A stretch of 64,000 nucleotides of DNA from Globicephala melas (GCF_963455315.2 NC_083326.1:9554772-9618771); one strand, 5' to 3'; shown: positions 24,796 through 37,490, counted from the first letter of the stretch. Translations and numbers: made by a program. Notes: generated by a model not told the origin, from the letters alone.

Positions 24796-25564
24796 TATTT
24801 CTTAACCACAACATCAGGCTAAGCATCTTCCACAAGATGTACTTGTGGAAGTCAAATACATCTTTGAAAAATATCTAGCAAATGGAGCCAGTCCATCTGA
24901 AACTCTACAGTAATTTTCTGCAGTCTGAGTCATTTCTCCACAGGCATTTAATACCTGAAAAATTCTTCAGGGATTTTTTTTTCACTACAAATGTATAGGT
25001 TTGAAAGTACTTTTTTCTAACTATGTTTCTCTCTCTCTCTGTCTCTCACACACATTTACACACACATTGTCTCTTTATGTTTCCTTGTCTATGTGTGTTT
25101 TTCCTTCTTTTCAACTCAAGACCCCCACCTGAGCCATCCAGATTTGCCCATAATATAGAAAGAGTATATATGCTTTTTTTTAAGAAATATATTGAATTCA
25201 ATAAGAAATTAAGAAATATTTAAGAAATGTATTGAATTCAATAATAATGACTTGTACAATGATTTGTAAGCATAACAGTTTGTTTTCTGTAAATATGAGT
25301 TGCTTCATATCTAAGTTCAGGCCTCCAGTGACTTGCCTAGTTTCCTAGAAAGTCAGTGAGCAGACTAGGTTTCATTATTATTATCAATGAGATACTTTTT
25401 AGAGGTTCAAAAATCATAATAAATTGTTCAAGATCATTAATATTATAATAACAGAATAATAGCATTACTTGGATAAGTCTATTCAGCTAATTAGATAGAG
25501 TTACTGGAGCATAAATGTGCTTGGAATTGAATGCTGTAAATCAACGTTATCAAGTGCCAAAGAG

Positions 25565-25790
25565 AAACAATATTGCAAGTTATGGCTGAGTAGAAAGAAC
25601 ACTAGACTTAGAATCAAAGACTTCACTTAGAATGTGGCCCTTCTTTTTATTATCTGGGAGACCATTGTCAAATAATAGTTCCTTTAAGTATCAATTTTGA
25701 CATTTTCAAATTAGAGATAAAAATACAGGTTTCTTGAGGTTATTAGAAAGAGTAAAGAGATGAAGTATATAAAACCACTTAACATATTTT
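25565..25790 (+). repeat. Probable MIR remnant
   Basis: GAACACTAGACTTAGAATCAA, GGAGACCATTGTCAAATAA and TTGAGGTTATTAGAAAGAG follow the MIR order with heavy divergence. Confidence 0.5.
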
Positions 25791-26002
25791 TATAAAGGTT
25801 TTTCCTTCTGTCATAAACGAGGATAAATCATCTCTGTTTTCTCACAAAAACGTAGCTGCAAGATTGGCTGGGAAATGTATAATATTTATTTTGCCAAGAC
25901 ATTGACCGAACAAATGTTCTTGAATTTTCTTATTGGGGAAGAAGTGGACAGTTGGCAGACGGAGAACACTGTATTAGTCAGGATTTTCCAGAGAAACAGA
26001 AC

Positions 26003-26107
26003 CTATAAGATGGATGGATGGATAGATGATAGATGGATGGATGGATAGATAGATAGATGATTGATAGATAGATGATAGATAGATAGATAGTTAGATAGAT
26101 ATAGAGA
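26003..26107. repeat. (GATG)n/(GATA)n microsatellite
   Basis: Compound tetranucleotide run: GATG units then GATA units with TGATTGATA and TTAGATA interruptions. It lies inside the LTR-like repeat, which typically has a TATAGA-rich segment at this place. Confidence 0.92.
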
Positions 26108-26430
26108 TATGTATTTCTGCAAGCTGGAGATCCAGGAAAGCTGGTGGTATAATTCAGCCCCAGTCCAAGGGACTGAGAATCCATGGAACTGATGGTATAA
26201 ATCCCAGTCTGAGGGTAGGAGAAGATGAGATGAAATGTCCCAGCCCAAGCATCAAGGTGGGGGAAAAAATGGGTGAATCCCTCTTCCTTTCAACTTTTGT
26301 TTTATTGAGGCCTTCAGTGGATTAGTTGATGACCACCCATCCTGGAGAGGGTAATCTGTTTTACTCAACCCATGGATTCAAATGCTAATCTTATCCAGAA
26401 TCACCCTCAGAGATACACCCACAAGCTTTG

Positions 26431-28216
26431 TTTTGTTTTTTTTAACATCTTTATTGGAGTATAATTGCTTTACAATGTGTGTTAGTTGCTGCTATATAAC
26501 ACAGTGAATCAGCTATATGTATACATATATCCCCATATCTCCTCCCTCTTGCGTCTCCCTCTCATCCTCTCTATTGCACCCCTCTAGGTGGACACAAAGC
26601 ACCAAGCTGATCTCCCTGTGCTATGCGGCTGCTTCCCACTAGCTATCTATTTTACATTTGGTAGTGTATATGTGTCCATGCCGCTCTCTCACTTCGTCCC
26701 AGCTTACACTTCCCCCTCCCTATGTCCTCAAGTCCATTCTCTATGTCTGCGTCTTCATTCCTGTCCTGCCTCTAGGTCCTTCAGGACCATTTTTTTTCTT
26801 TTTTTTTAGATTCCATATATATGTGTTAGCATATGGTATTTGTTTTTCTGTTTCTGACTTACTTCACTCTGTATGACAGTCTCTAGGTCCATCCACCCCA
26901 CTACAAATAACTCAGTTTCATTTCTTTTTATGGCTGAGTAATATTCCATTGTATATATGTACCATATCTTCTTTAGCCATTCATCTGTCGATGGACACTT
27001 AGGTTGCTTCCATGTCCTGGCTATTGTAAATAGAGCTGCAGTGAACATTGTGGTGCATGACTATTTTTGAATTATGGTTTTCTCAGGGTATATGCCCAGT
27101 AGTGGGATTGCTGGGTCATATGGTAGTTCTATTTTTAGTCTTTTAAGGAACCTCCATACTGTTCTCCATAGTGGCTGTATCAATTTACATTCCCACCAAC
27201 AGTGCAAAAGGGTTCCCTTTTCTCCACACCCTCTCCAGCATTTATTGTTTGTAGATTTTTTGACTGTGGCCATTCTGACCAGTGTGATATGATACCTCAT
27301 CGTAGTTTTGATTTGCATTTCTCTAATGATTAGTGATGTTGAGCATTCTTTCATGTGTTTGTTGGCAATCTGTGTATCTTCTTTGGAGAGATGTTTATTT
27401 AGGTCTTCTGCCCATTTGTGGATTGGGTTGTTGTGTTTTGATATTGAGCTGCATGAGCTGCTTGTATATTTTGGAGATGAATCCTTTGTCAGTTGCTTCA
27501 CTTGCAAATATTTTCTCCCATTCTGAGGGTTGTCTTTTCGTCTTGTTTGTGGTTTCCTTTGCTGTGCAAAAGCTTTTACGTTTCATTAAGTCCCATTTGT
27601 TTATTTTTGTTTTTATTTTCATTTTTCTAGGAGGTGGGTCAAAAAGGATATTGCTGTGATTTATGTCATACAGTGTTCTGCCTATGTTTTCCTCTAAGAG
27701 TTTTATAGTGTCTGGCCTTACATTTAGGTCTTTAATCCATTTTGAGTTTCTTTTTGTGTATGGTGTTAGGGAGTGTTCTAATTTCATTCTTTTACATGTA
27801 GCTGTCCAGTTTTCCCAGCACCACTTAGTGAAGAGGCTGTTTTTTCTCCCTTGTATATTCTTGCCTCCTTTATCAAAAGGTGACCATATGTGCATTGGTT
27901 TATCTCCGGGCTTTCTATCCTATTCAATTTATCTATATTTCTGTTTTTGTGCCAGTACCATACTGTCTTGATTACTGTAGCTTTGTAGTATAGTCTGAAG
28001 ACCTGTATACAGAAAACCATAAGACACTGATGAAAGAAATTAAAGGTGATACAAACAGATGGAGAGATATACCATGTTCTTGGATTGGAAGAATCAACAT
28101 TGTGAAAATGACTATACTACCCAAAGCAATCTACAGATTCAGTGTAATCCCTATCAAACTACCAATGGCATTTTTCACAGAACTAGAATAAAAAACTTCA
28201 CAATTTATATGGAAAA
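26431..28216 (-). mobile_element. L1 with 5' inversion (twin-primed insertion)
   Basis: 26431-27998 is an antisense L1 3' portion: the minus strand gives ELPYDPAIPLLGIYPEKT, WENWTATCKRMKLEHSLTPY and VFRLYYKATVIKTVWYWH, and the poly-A end lies at 26431-26443. At about 27998 the orientation flips. 27999-28216 is plus-strand ORF2 sequence (KTLMKEIKGDTNRW frame, KAIYRFSVIPIKLPMAFF) that belongs immediately 5' of the antisense part in an intact L1, with roughly 80 bp missing at the join. Similar 11-bp flanks AAGCTTTGTTT / AAGCTATGTTT are the target duplication. Confidence 0.88.
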
Positions 28217-29384
28217 ACAGAAGCTATGTTTAATGGGTCCCCTCTAGCCAGTGAAGTTGACATGTAGCGTTAAACATTACAAACACTTAGGGTTTCTTCT
28301 AATTCATCCACCATATTACCAAAGGCAATGTGACGTAGAGAATTCAAAAATCCCAACCTTCACTGAATATTTCCATATAAATAAGGTACAAATAAATGGA
28401 GGTGGTGATTTTGGGGTAGGTAATTTGATATGTGTTTCAATTGTCTCCTCACTGTTTTTCACATATGTGTAAATAATGTCATAACTTCTATATTTTCCCA
28501 GGTGTCATTTACCAGCTTGGTTTCCCACACACATTATTTCATAACTTTAAAATTTACAAATGTTAGATATAGTCTTTGAACTCTTATGCAGCTCCCTCCA
28601 CACGATTCCATACATGCACGCACACACATCCTCATTGTGATATTTCTCACGTTGATGGAAATTTCATCCTGTGTTAAATATTCAGCAGACTGTCTCTGAA
28701 TTCTACTTTCGAGGATAAAAAAAATCAGCAGACTTTTCCTTCCCTGAGTGAGCATTAATAGTTAAACCTATGGTATGGATGGGAGCCCAGTTAGTCCATT
28801 ACCAGGTTTAATTGTTTTTGAAGGGATCTGTTCAGAAATCATTATAGCTTATGGGGAAAGGACGGGACAGGAATATGTGACTGTTGTAGCATTGAGTATT
28901 TGTTAAAACGTCCATTAATCAGGGGTTAACTTTCCTATTTATAATCATAAGCCACAATGCAGCTCATTGGAAATGAGCCTTCTTGTTAGGATTATTCATT
29001 TGAGAATCCGTCAACCACATTCTTCTCTGACATCAAAAAGGCTGAGAAAACAGTGGGTGATTGCTCAGGAAATTTATGAGACCAACATAAGTATCTTTCA
29101 CATTCCACACAAGAAATACAACAAATCCTTTGCTGACAAAGCTGTAGTCATTACAGATTTTATATTCCAGTTTACGGAGGAAGAGCTTCTCTCAGGCAGA
29201 TGGCTTGTTTTATCACAGGAATTTTCTTGCAGGAGAATCACTTAGGAAAAAAACTTCAAATAGATCTGGGTAGAATCCTGTCTCTACCAGCTAGAAGCTG
29301 TTTGACCTCAGCAAAGATAATTTTTTTGAATATCAATTTTGTTTACCTTTTAATTCCTTCATTTAACCAGTCATTTTTGTCATT

Positions 29385-29470
29385 CAACAAATAGTTTTTA
29401 AGTGCTTACTGTCTATCAGGAACTGTGGTAGGCATTGGGGGTATAAAAAATAAAGAAAAATGGTTCCTGC
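29385..29470. repeat. L2/MIR-type remnant
   Basis: AAGTGCTTACTGTCTATCAGG and AACTGTGGTAGGCATTGGGG match the common ancient-repeat segment (gcttactatgtgccaggcactgt...aggcactgggga). Confidence 0.5.
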
Positions 29471-29659
29471 CTTCAGAGTGAATAAGGAGATTCCTCTCTC
29501 ACAGGTGGTGTGTGCATTAAAGGAGAGAGAGCATGTATAAATAATCACCACTGTTCTGAAACAGCCTGATAATTATCTCATTTTCTTTTGCAAAGAACTT
29601 TCCATGGATTATCTCTTCTGATTTCCTCAGGCAGTGACTTTTAATAATAGACCCACCTA

Positions 29660-30022
29660 CCTGATTTTAGCAAGATACAGGCCCCCCCAGCTAAAGACAG
29701 TTTTTGTGCATGGCCTTCTTTACAGTCGTGGATGGCAGTGACTAAGCTCTGGCCAATGCAGATAAGTAAGTGTGACATTTCCATCCACAGGCCTTGCCCC
29801 CTCACAGAATGCATGAGCACATGTGACACTCAGGTCTTTTCTCCTTCTCCCTGGCTAGGAGATGACAAGGAATTAGACTTAAGAGGTAGAAGTCACAGAG
29901 GATGGCAAAGCCACATGAGCCACACTGGACTGCTCACTTTTAAACTGTCACTTCTACTTTAAGCTGCTGTATTTTGTGTTTCTTTATTATAGCAGCTTGG
30001 TCTGTACCTTAACTAATATGAT
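29660..30022 (+). repeat. Probable old LTR-type interspersed repeat
   Basis: The end CTTTAAGCTGCTGTATTTTG, TTATAGCAGCTTGGTCTGTACC and TAACTAATATGAT is typical of an ancient mammalian LTR-like repeat. The upstream part (GGCAGTGACTAAGCTCTGGCC) is diverged. Family not determined. Confidence 0.4.
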
Positions 30023-31439
30023 ATGTATGACAAATACAGTTCATACCATATTCATTGTCTTGAATCCTAGAAAGGACATCACTTGTTAACATTCATAACT
30101 GAAAAATATTGTTTTATTTATATTTGAAACTACTACAGTATTATTTAAGTATCTCTCTAATTGTACTTCCCTACTTTATTATTTTGAGTTTGAGTTGAAG
30201 TATAATAATTACAGTGCAAGAAAAATTACTTAAACTCACAAAGGAAGAAAATCTTAGTTTTTTTGATAGCCCTATTTCAAGTAATGTCCAATAAAAATAA
30301 AATTCTTAAACAACAAAAGAATTAGAGCACTCTTTGGGATTTGGATTTACACCTTTATTATGTTTTACAATATTTTAAAATCCCTTTAATCTTCAAAGCA
30401 CCCAGGTAGTTTTGATACTTGACAAAGTCTAGAAATGGTATTTGGATAAGTCCTACTTATATTTTTGAATTTATTTTTCAGACTTAATCTTTGCCTTTTC
30501 TGCAACACATAAGGAATTTCTAAAAATAATGGGTTGAAGTAAATATAACTCATACAAAAGAGAATATGTCTTTCAGCAGTGTATGTATATAGGAGTAGAT
30601 GTAGAGCCTGATACGGTACTTAGCTAATAGAACAAAATGTATAGAAACAAGTGAGTTCTGCTGCATCCTAGTTGTTTCCTTAAGATGTTAATCACCTATT
30701 CCAGTGATATTTCTGTTTACAGTGTCTTTTGGAAATCTTTGTTGAGAAAGACTTTTAGAAAGTACCACATACTCTTTTGAATTCCTTCATTGACAAGAAT
30801 TTTTTTATTGACGGGTTTGATGTAATATTACAACCAACAATGATTAAAGGACAAATATTATAAATAAGATGAACAACAAATTATAAACCAACATTTCAGA
30901 TTTTCAAAAACGTCTTAACATGGCAAGATTATCTTTCTCTTTGCAGCTTGTCTAAAGTTTTGTTTCTCCCTTAAATGATACATTCAGAATAACTAGGAGT
31001 AATTATCAGAGACATCTCTTGCCTTATAAATTATTCCAGGGCCAGGTCACCTCGGAAGAATCTCAATCCCCGTTCATAGTTTTCAAAGGGAGTGGGGCTG
31101 GTGAGTGTCAGAAGGAAAAGGAGTGACTAATTGGAAACATGATTGTATTTCCTTTTGTAATCTACAAAGAATGACCATTGTCAGTGTTATTCCAAGGGCA
31201 CAGGGGTGGTGAAGTAAAATTTTAGCTTTTGGTTACACCAAGGTAATGGTTCTTACAACCTTCTGAGAGACAAAGTAGGCGTTGAAGGTAAAGTTAGGAC
31301 CCTAAAAAAGAGAAAGTAAACAAAACTTTAAATGCCATAAAAGGTGGCATTCAAAACAGGTCATAATAATAAAACAAATACCATTATTGAATGTTGAATG
31401 TTGACCCAGTATCTAGTTATTTTAAAGTATCATATCAAC

Positions 31440-32261
31440 GTATTTTGTCTGACCACAAGACATGTATAGTTTTTCTTTTAAACTAAAGCAAGATTGACAC
31501 ATAGTAAAATGCCCAGATATTAAAGATACAATTGCATGTATATTGGCAAATGTATTCACCTATACAAACAAGGACCTAATCAGGGTACACTTCATTCCCA
31601 TCACCACACACAGTTTCTGCACACCTCCGTCCAATAAACCTCCAATCCCTCACAGGCAACCACTGTCCTGATTTTGAGTAACATAGATTAGATTGGCCTG
31701 TCGTAGAACTTCCTAAAGATGTGCCCTTATAATCTGTATTCTTTTGAGTCTGGTATCTTTTGCTTTCACTTAGTGTAATGTTCTCAAGATTCATCAGTAT
31801 ATTTTTATGTATCAATAGCCCATGTTTTTTCATTACTCAGATGGTATTCCATTGTGAGAATGTCATTATTTATGGGTTTTGTTTTCGAACATTTGAGTTC
31901 GTTTCTGTTTTGGCTATCGTTAATAATGTTGCTCTAAACATTCTGTAACGGACTTTTTGTGGATATATGTTTTTATTTCCCTTGGGTAAATATCCGGGAG
32001 GGAGTTGCCAGATTGTATGATAAGAATCTGTTTAACTTTAAAGGAAATGGCTAAATAGTTTTCCAAGGTGGTTGTAGCATTTTACCTTTCAGCTAGAAAC
32101 ACTGCATTCTTCTAGTTGCTCCAAACGGTCACATTTGGTGCTGTAAGTCAACTGGCATCTCATTGTGTTGTGGTTTTAATTTACATTTCCCTTTTCATGT
32201 GCTTGTTAGCCATTTCTATATCTTCTTTTGTGAAGCGTCCATTCAAGCCTTATTTACACCT
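31440..32261 (-). mobile_element. Old L1 (L1M type) 3' part, antisense
   Basis: Reverse-complement landmarks occur in order: AATGCCCAGATATTAAAGATAC, GTACACTTCATTCCCATCACC, TCACTTAGTGTAATGTTCTC, TTTTCATTACTCAGATGGTA, GTTGCTCTAAACATTCTGT and TTCATGTGCTTGTTAGCC. Fully degraded. Confidence 0.75.
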
Positions 32262-32748
32262 TTTTTTTTAAAAGTAAAGTTGATTTACAACGTTGTGTTC
32301 ATTTCAAGTGTATAGCAAAGTTATTCGATATAAATATATATATATATTCTTTTCCAGATTCTTTTCCATTATAGGTTATTACAAGATATTGAATATAGTT
32401 CCCGTGCTATACAGTAGGTCCTTGTTGTTTATTTATTTTATATATGTGTATATGTTAATCCTAACCTCCTAATTTAACGCTCTCTTCTCTTCCTTTCCCC
32501 TTTGGTAACCATAAGTTTGTTTTCTCAGTCTGTGAGTCTATTTCTGTTTCGTAAATAAGTTCACTTGTATCAATTTTTTTTTAGATTCCACGTCTAAATG
32601 ATAGCATATGATATTCCTCTGACTTACTTAGTATGATAATCTCTAGGTCCTTTCATGTTGCTGCAAATGGCCTTATTTCATTCTTTTTTATAGCTGAGTA
32701 ATATTCCATTGTATTTGTGTGTGTGTGTGTGTATGTGTGTATGTGTGT

Positions 32749-32801
<53 letters not shown>

Positions 32802-33030
32802 GAACATCTTCCTTATCCATTCATCTGTTCATGGACAATTTAGGTTGTTTCCATGTCTTGGCTACTGTAAATAGTGCTGCTATGAACACTGGGGTGCATG
32901 TATCTTTCAAATTAGAGTTTTCGTCTTTTCTGGATATATGCCCAAGAGTGGGATTGCTGCATCATATGGTAGCTCTATTTTTAGTTTTGTAAGGAACCTT
33001 CATGTTATTCTCCATAGTGGCTGCACCAGT
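32262..33030 (-). mobile_element. Younger L1 3' end, antisense
   Basis: Cetartiodactyl L1 3' UTR and ORF2 end (CTATACAGTAGGTCCTTGTTG, ATAGCTGAGTAATATTCCATTG and CCAAGAGTGGGATTGCTGC on +). It is the same family and orientation as the copy at 9328-10054. A (TG)n(TA)n tract has expanded inside it. Confidence 0.85.
32714..32799. repeat. (TG)n(TA)n microsatellite
   Basis: TG repeats with TATG interruptions pass into an uninterrupted TA run of about 40 bp inside the L1, at the place where other copies read TTCCATTGTATATATGTACC. Confidence 0.92.
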
Positions 33031-34505
33031 TTCAGCATATATCTTAAATGAAGGTAATACCATTCACATTTCCAGATTTAAAAAAGACAAAGATGGAACT
33101 GAGAGAAGTCAAGAAAATTGCTTAAGAATATATATATCTTTTAAGTAGTCAAATTCATTTCTAACTCAGGTCTGTTTAATCCCAGTGCCACGGCCTTTCT
33201 ACTCTCTCTGCATTTTTACCTTTTGGGGTGACATCTGTCTGGAAGGAAGAACTCTTGCCTTCTGAGCCTTGACCCTAAATGCTCAGCCATTCTCCCTGAA
33301 AGCGAGGCCTCTGGGAATTCACTAAGGTCACCCTGCCGCAGGGTTCAGGTTTATTCAGTTTACATCTCTAAATGTTCTCCTCTAGCTACTTACCTTCTTC
33401 CCAGTTCTTACTAAACAAGGTGCTGAAGAAGGCCCAGCCTCACCACATGTATCTCCCCACAACTGGATGGGTTGCTGTTTATCATTTCCCTTTGTTCACA
33501 GTCTTTCAGCAGAATTTTCCAGACATGCAACTGTATTACAATCTAGGTCAATGTAAAGCAATCATGTACAAAATTGTCTGTTAAAATCCAAATCTATACC
33601 AGTAATGCTATAATTCAGTATATCTTGCTGAGATCAACAACTGTAATTTGCTTATTTCACTGGCTTCCTGATAATGACAGCGTGTTTTACTTTTCCCATA
33701 CATCTGCTGTTACTATTAATGCAGACTTTTGCTTGACCTTGGCTCAGGTCATTGTAAGTCCATTTGGTTTTGTCTATTTTTTTTTCTCTTCCTCTTCTAC
33801 CCCCTGAGCCCAAGGCAATCTGAGTGGGTAATTAAAATACCAGTTGATTTGCTTGAGAACTTAAGTCCAAAACTATATTTGTTTATGATCAATGGCCTAA
33901 TGCTATACTCCTTGTGCCATTTTTCATTGGTAGTTATTATTTTTACCAGGTCTTTATTCTAACCTAACTATTTTGACTTCATTTCTTCATGGTTTATTAA
34001 AGCATGAGGTTAAAAATGAGTTCAAGTTTACAGCCACCTTAGACTTGTCATTAATTCAATGTCCCTTTCCATTATTAACAAAGTTATTTTCCATCTGGAC
34101 ATGTTTTCCTGAATCGAGTACATATTCAGATGAGCAACACATCCAAATTTTAGAGCACAGAATTGAAACATTTGAGTACTCAAAAGTTTCATCAGTTGAG
34201 GTAGCTTACTTGCCATGAGGATAGAAATCATTTAAGATATATACAAGAAATTGAATCAGATACAAGGCAAATGCTTAAATTTTTTACCTTCAGGTGTGGT
34301 ATATGTGTGCAGCCTATAAAATTAAACTTTAACCCAGACTATAAAATCATAGTATGTACACTTCGTGAGTTATTCCACATGTGAAGAGAAAAGTAGGAGC
34401 AAGAATCCTCACCCCGAATCTTCTCCAGTTGCCCTTGGCATTGTCCACAAGACCTTAGTAACTATGGCAATACCATGGGAGAGAAAGATAAACAGAGCTT
34501 CTGTA

Positions 34506-34718
34506 CAGGTGTGCTGTCCACCATGGAGGCCACTAGCCACATGTGGCTCTTTAAACTTAAACTAATTAAAGTTTAATAAAACGAAAAGAAATTAGTTCCT
34601 AGTCATGCTACTTACATTTTAAACGCTCAACGGTCAAATGTGGCTAGTGACTACCATACCATATAGTGTAGTTATTCAACATTTACATCATCACAGAAAG
34701 TGCTATAGGACAACGCTG
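34506..34718. mobile_element. hAT-type non-autonomous DNA transposon remnant
   Basis: Left end CAGGTGTGCTGTCC and right end GGACAACGCTG are inverted. The interior has GCCACTAGCCACATGTGGCTC and AATGTGGCTAGTGACTACC, typical of the mammalian Charlie-related MITE with this CAGCGCTGTCC-like terminus. Confidence 0.7.
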
Positions 34719-35015
34719 TTTTTACAGTACTTAGTGGGTTACTGTAAATGGAGCTTAATCTGAAGATAACGAAGAAAGCAGAAGCAAGAGTACATAGAGA
34801 AATAACCACTGTAATTATAAATAAAGATACACATAAATGTGTGCAGGCTGAATGCCACTTAAGTGTTTGAGTATTATCTAGTTGGCATCCTGGGTAATGA
34901 AAGGTTAGCAATAAAATAACAAGACACATTACCCAAATGAAGGCAGGAACCTGAGTGAATGTAGAAGCTGACAGATTGAGCAGGCTACTTTGACACTCGC
35001 ATGTGTGCATTCACA

Positions 35016-35022
<7 letters not shown>

Positions 35023-35064
<42 letters not shown>
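35023..35064. repeat. (AC)n microsatellite
   Basis: About 21 uninterrupted AC units, preceded by looser ACACGCACATACACAC sequence. Confidence 0.95.
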
Positions 35065-35066
<2 letters not shown>

Positions 35067-35259
35067 CAGACGCTAAAAGATAGAAAATTCCACTTGGGCT
35101 CTGCTTAACCTGAGCCATGGTAAAGTCCCCAAATTATTTCTGTCTTGTGTCTTTCTTTCTACTTTTCCGCTTCAAAAAAGAATGTAAACCATTCGGGGCC
35201 TTTTGCCTCTGATGTCTCGCTTAATCTTTATCCTGCAGTGATAGGAAAGTGGGTAGATG

Positions 35260-35445
35260 CAAAAGTAGGACAGACCTGGCTTTGAATCTGAGCGCTGCTA
35301 ATTAACAAGCTCTTTGACCATCCCTAAGACTCCATTCTCTCATCTTTGGAATGGGGACAATCATTGTACCCACCTTTGGGTTAGATAAGCCCGATAAAGC
35401 CTGGCCACATTGGCATCTGGTACAGCGAGTGCTGATAAAAGCTCT
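35260..35445 (+). repeat. MIR SINE remnant
   Basis: GACCTGGCTTTGAATCTGAG, AGACTCCATTCTCTCATCTTT and GGAATGGGGACAATCATTGT follow the MIR order. Confidence 0.65.
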
Positions 35446-36249
35446 CCTCATTATACTGACGTCTGCCCTTTTTCCTCAGCACCTCTGTATTCATATGCTT
35501 ATTATTCTTTCTCTTCGTATTTCTCTTCTACTGCCTAGTTCCCATCCTGTCTCCCAGAAACCTAGAAGAATTAGGAGAGTAACGAAGAGAAGAACCCCAG
35601 AAGCATAGAAAAAGGAGACAAAAATTAATGAGAGAAGAAAGGATAGCAAATGTTTGTAAAAGGGAAAGATATGCTTCCTCTTTCAGTTCCTAACCAAAAC
35701 ACATTTTATTTTATTATTTTCTTCTTCTATTTTTCCCTTATGCTAGAAGGTCAGTCTGATTGGCTTTTAAGCCAAAGTAATGATTTGTTTGCTGTGAACA
35801 GTATTTGTGTTTTTTATTAGTTGAGTCCTTAGATGGTCCTACAATATATTCACCTTGTCTTTTATTTAATTCGGTATTTCCTTGAGAGATATGAACGAAA
35901 AGAGGAAAACCTCTGTGTTTGGTTATATTGTCTCTGGTAATTTCCTCATGTAAAGCTTTGCTGAGAAATCATTTCATGAAGTGCTCCATTTGTAAGCTGT
36001 TTGTGGTGCTTTATAATCTAAGGATTTAATTGTTTCTCTGACTCTGAGGGCAGGCTGCCAAAAAGCACACCTCACCAACCAAAGCAGGTGACGAATGTTT
36101 ATTCTGCTCTAATTGGTAACTAAAGTCTGCTCTGCATTATGGTCCAGAGAAAACCTCAGACCTTCTCATCCTGTTGCTATAGAGAAGCAAGTCTGGGCAC
36201 ATGGAAGACAGTCAGTACTTCCTGTGTCTTCTCTGACTGAGATGATGAC

Positions 36250-36375
36250 AACCGGACCTCGGTCTCTCCATTACTGAAATGGGAATGACCATCCCTGCCC
36301 TAACTTCTTTGTCACATCATTGAGATAACTGATGAAAAATTGTTTTTAAAGTCAGAGCACAGTACACATGAAAGT
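36250..36375 (+). repeat. MIR SINE remnant
   Basis: ACCTCGGTCTCTCCATTACTG then GAAATGGGAATGACCATCC resembles the MIR core. Confidence 0.5.
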
Positions 36376-36990
36376 CTGCTTTTCTTAAATGTGATGGAAA
36401 ATGCCACATACATTTGGTAGCACTCATCAAGAAAGAGCCAACAACTCTAAGCAGATTATCTGTAAATAACCCCAAGACAGCTAGTTAATTCAGTGGGAAA
36501 AAAAAATTAGGAATACAGTTACCTGGAAGAGTATCTGGAGGGATGCACTGCTTCCTCGAGGCTTAAAGAAAGTATCCTCCATACTACAGGTTATTTATGT
36601 ACAATTCTTACACCATGACCAGAGCCCAGAGCAGCCCGTCTGTTTTATCTGTGATGCCCCTTCCTCTCTATACCGAATGCGACAGAAGCAGGAATCTTTC
36701 TCTCCCTTCTTGATTTCCTAGTCCCCACAATACTTTCAGCTCACTATGAGACTCAGGATCTAGAACTCATTCTAGATTTTTCCCCTCCTCATTGTTCCTC
36801 CAAATATACCTACAAACTGTGTCACTCAACATGCATCTTTTGCTCTTCATTTGTGTTCTGCCACCTCAAGGCAGGCCTTTGCGATCTTTGCCTGGATAAT
36901 TACAACAGTGTCTGACGTAGACCTGCTTTAAACATCTTTTCCTGGACTACATAGTTCTGGGGAATCAGTATCTCTAAAAGCACAGTTTGA

Positions 36991-37284
36991 GGGCTTCCCT
37001 GGCGGCGCAGTGATTGAGAGTCTGCCTGCCAATGCAGGGGACACGGGTTTGAGCCCCGGACCGGGAGGATCCCACATGCCGCAGAGCAACAAAGCCCGTG
37101 AGCCACAACTGCTGAGCCTGCGCGTCTGGAGCCTGTGCTCCGCAACAAGAGAGGCCGCAACAGTGAGGGGCCCGCGCGCCGCGATGAAGGGTGGCCCCCG
37201 CTCGCCACAACGGGAGAAAGCCCTCGCACAGAGGCGAAGAACCAACACAGCCAAAAATAAATAAATTAATTAATTTAAAAAAAC
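36991..37284 (+). mobile_element. CHR-family SINE, intermediate/long form
   Basis: Plus-strand copy, GGGCTTCCCTGGCGGCGCAG to CAGCCAAAAATAAATAAATT plus an A-rich tail. The perfect 17-bp duplication CTAAAAGCACAGTTTGA lies at 36974-36990 and 37285-37301. The body is GC-rich with many intact CpGs and the perfect duplication suggests a fairly recent insertion. Confidence 0.96.
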
Positions 37285-37409
37285 CTAAAAGCACAGTTTG
37301 AAACTTATTCAAAATGTTATTCAACTCACCATCAATTATTCAGTGAAAGGCAAGGATAAGGGGCTGAGCTTTGGAATTAGAAATTCTCCCACTTACCTAC
37401 AAAAAGGGG

Positions 37410-37490
37410 GTAATCGTTTATCCATTCAACAGATATTTGTTAAGTACTTACTGCATGCCAGAGACTGGATTACGGGAAGGATTAAATAAA
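37410..37490 (+). repeat. L2-type remnant
   Basis: TCCATTCAACAGATATTTGTT and AGTACTTACTGCATGCCAGAG match the common L2-end segment. Confidence 0.5.

Larger units (their letters stand above)
25970..28284 (+). mobile_element. Old LTR-like interspersed repeat (TG...CA), split by an L1
   Basis: Starts TGTATTAGTCAGGATTTTCC, a very common mammalian repeat start. It carries a GATA/GATG microsatellite, then CTGCAAGCTGGAGATCCAGG and GAGAAGATGAGATGAAATG, and reaches CACCCTCAGAGATACACCC at 26421. It resumes at about 28217 with a degraded GTTTAATGGGTCCCCTCTAGCC and GTGAAGTTGACATGTAG and ends near 28284. I recognise the repeat but am not sure of its family name. Confidence 0.7.

Noticed and set aside
26003..26107. 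GATA tetramer run as a possible CRISPR-like or satellite array
   Set aside because: A simple compound microsatellite inside a known type of interspersed repeat; no spacers.
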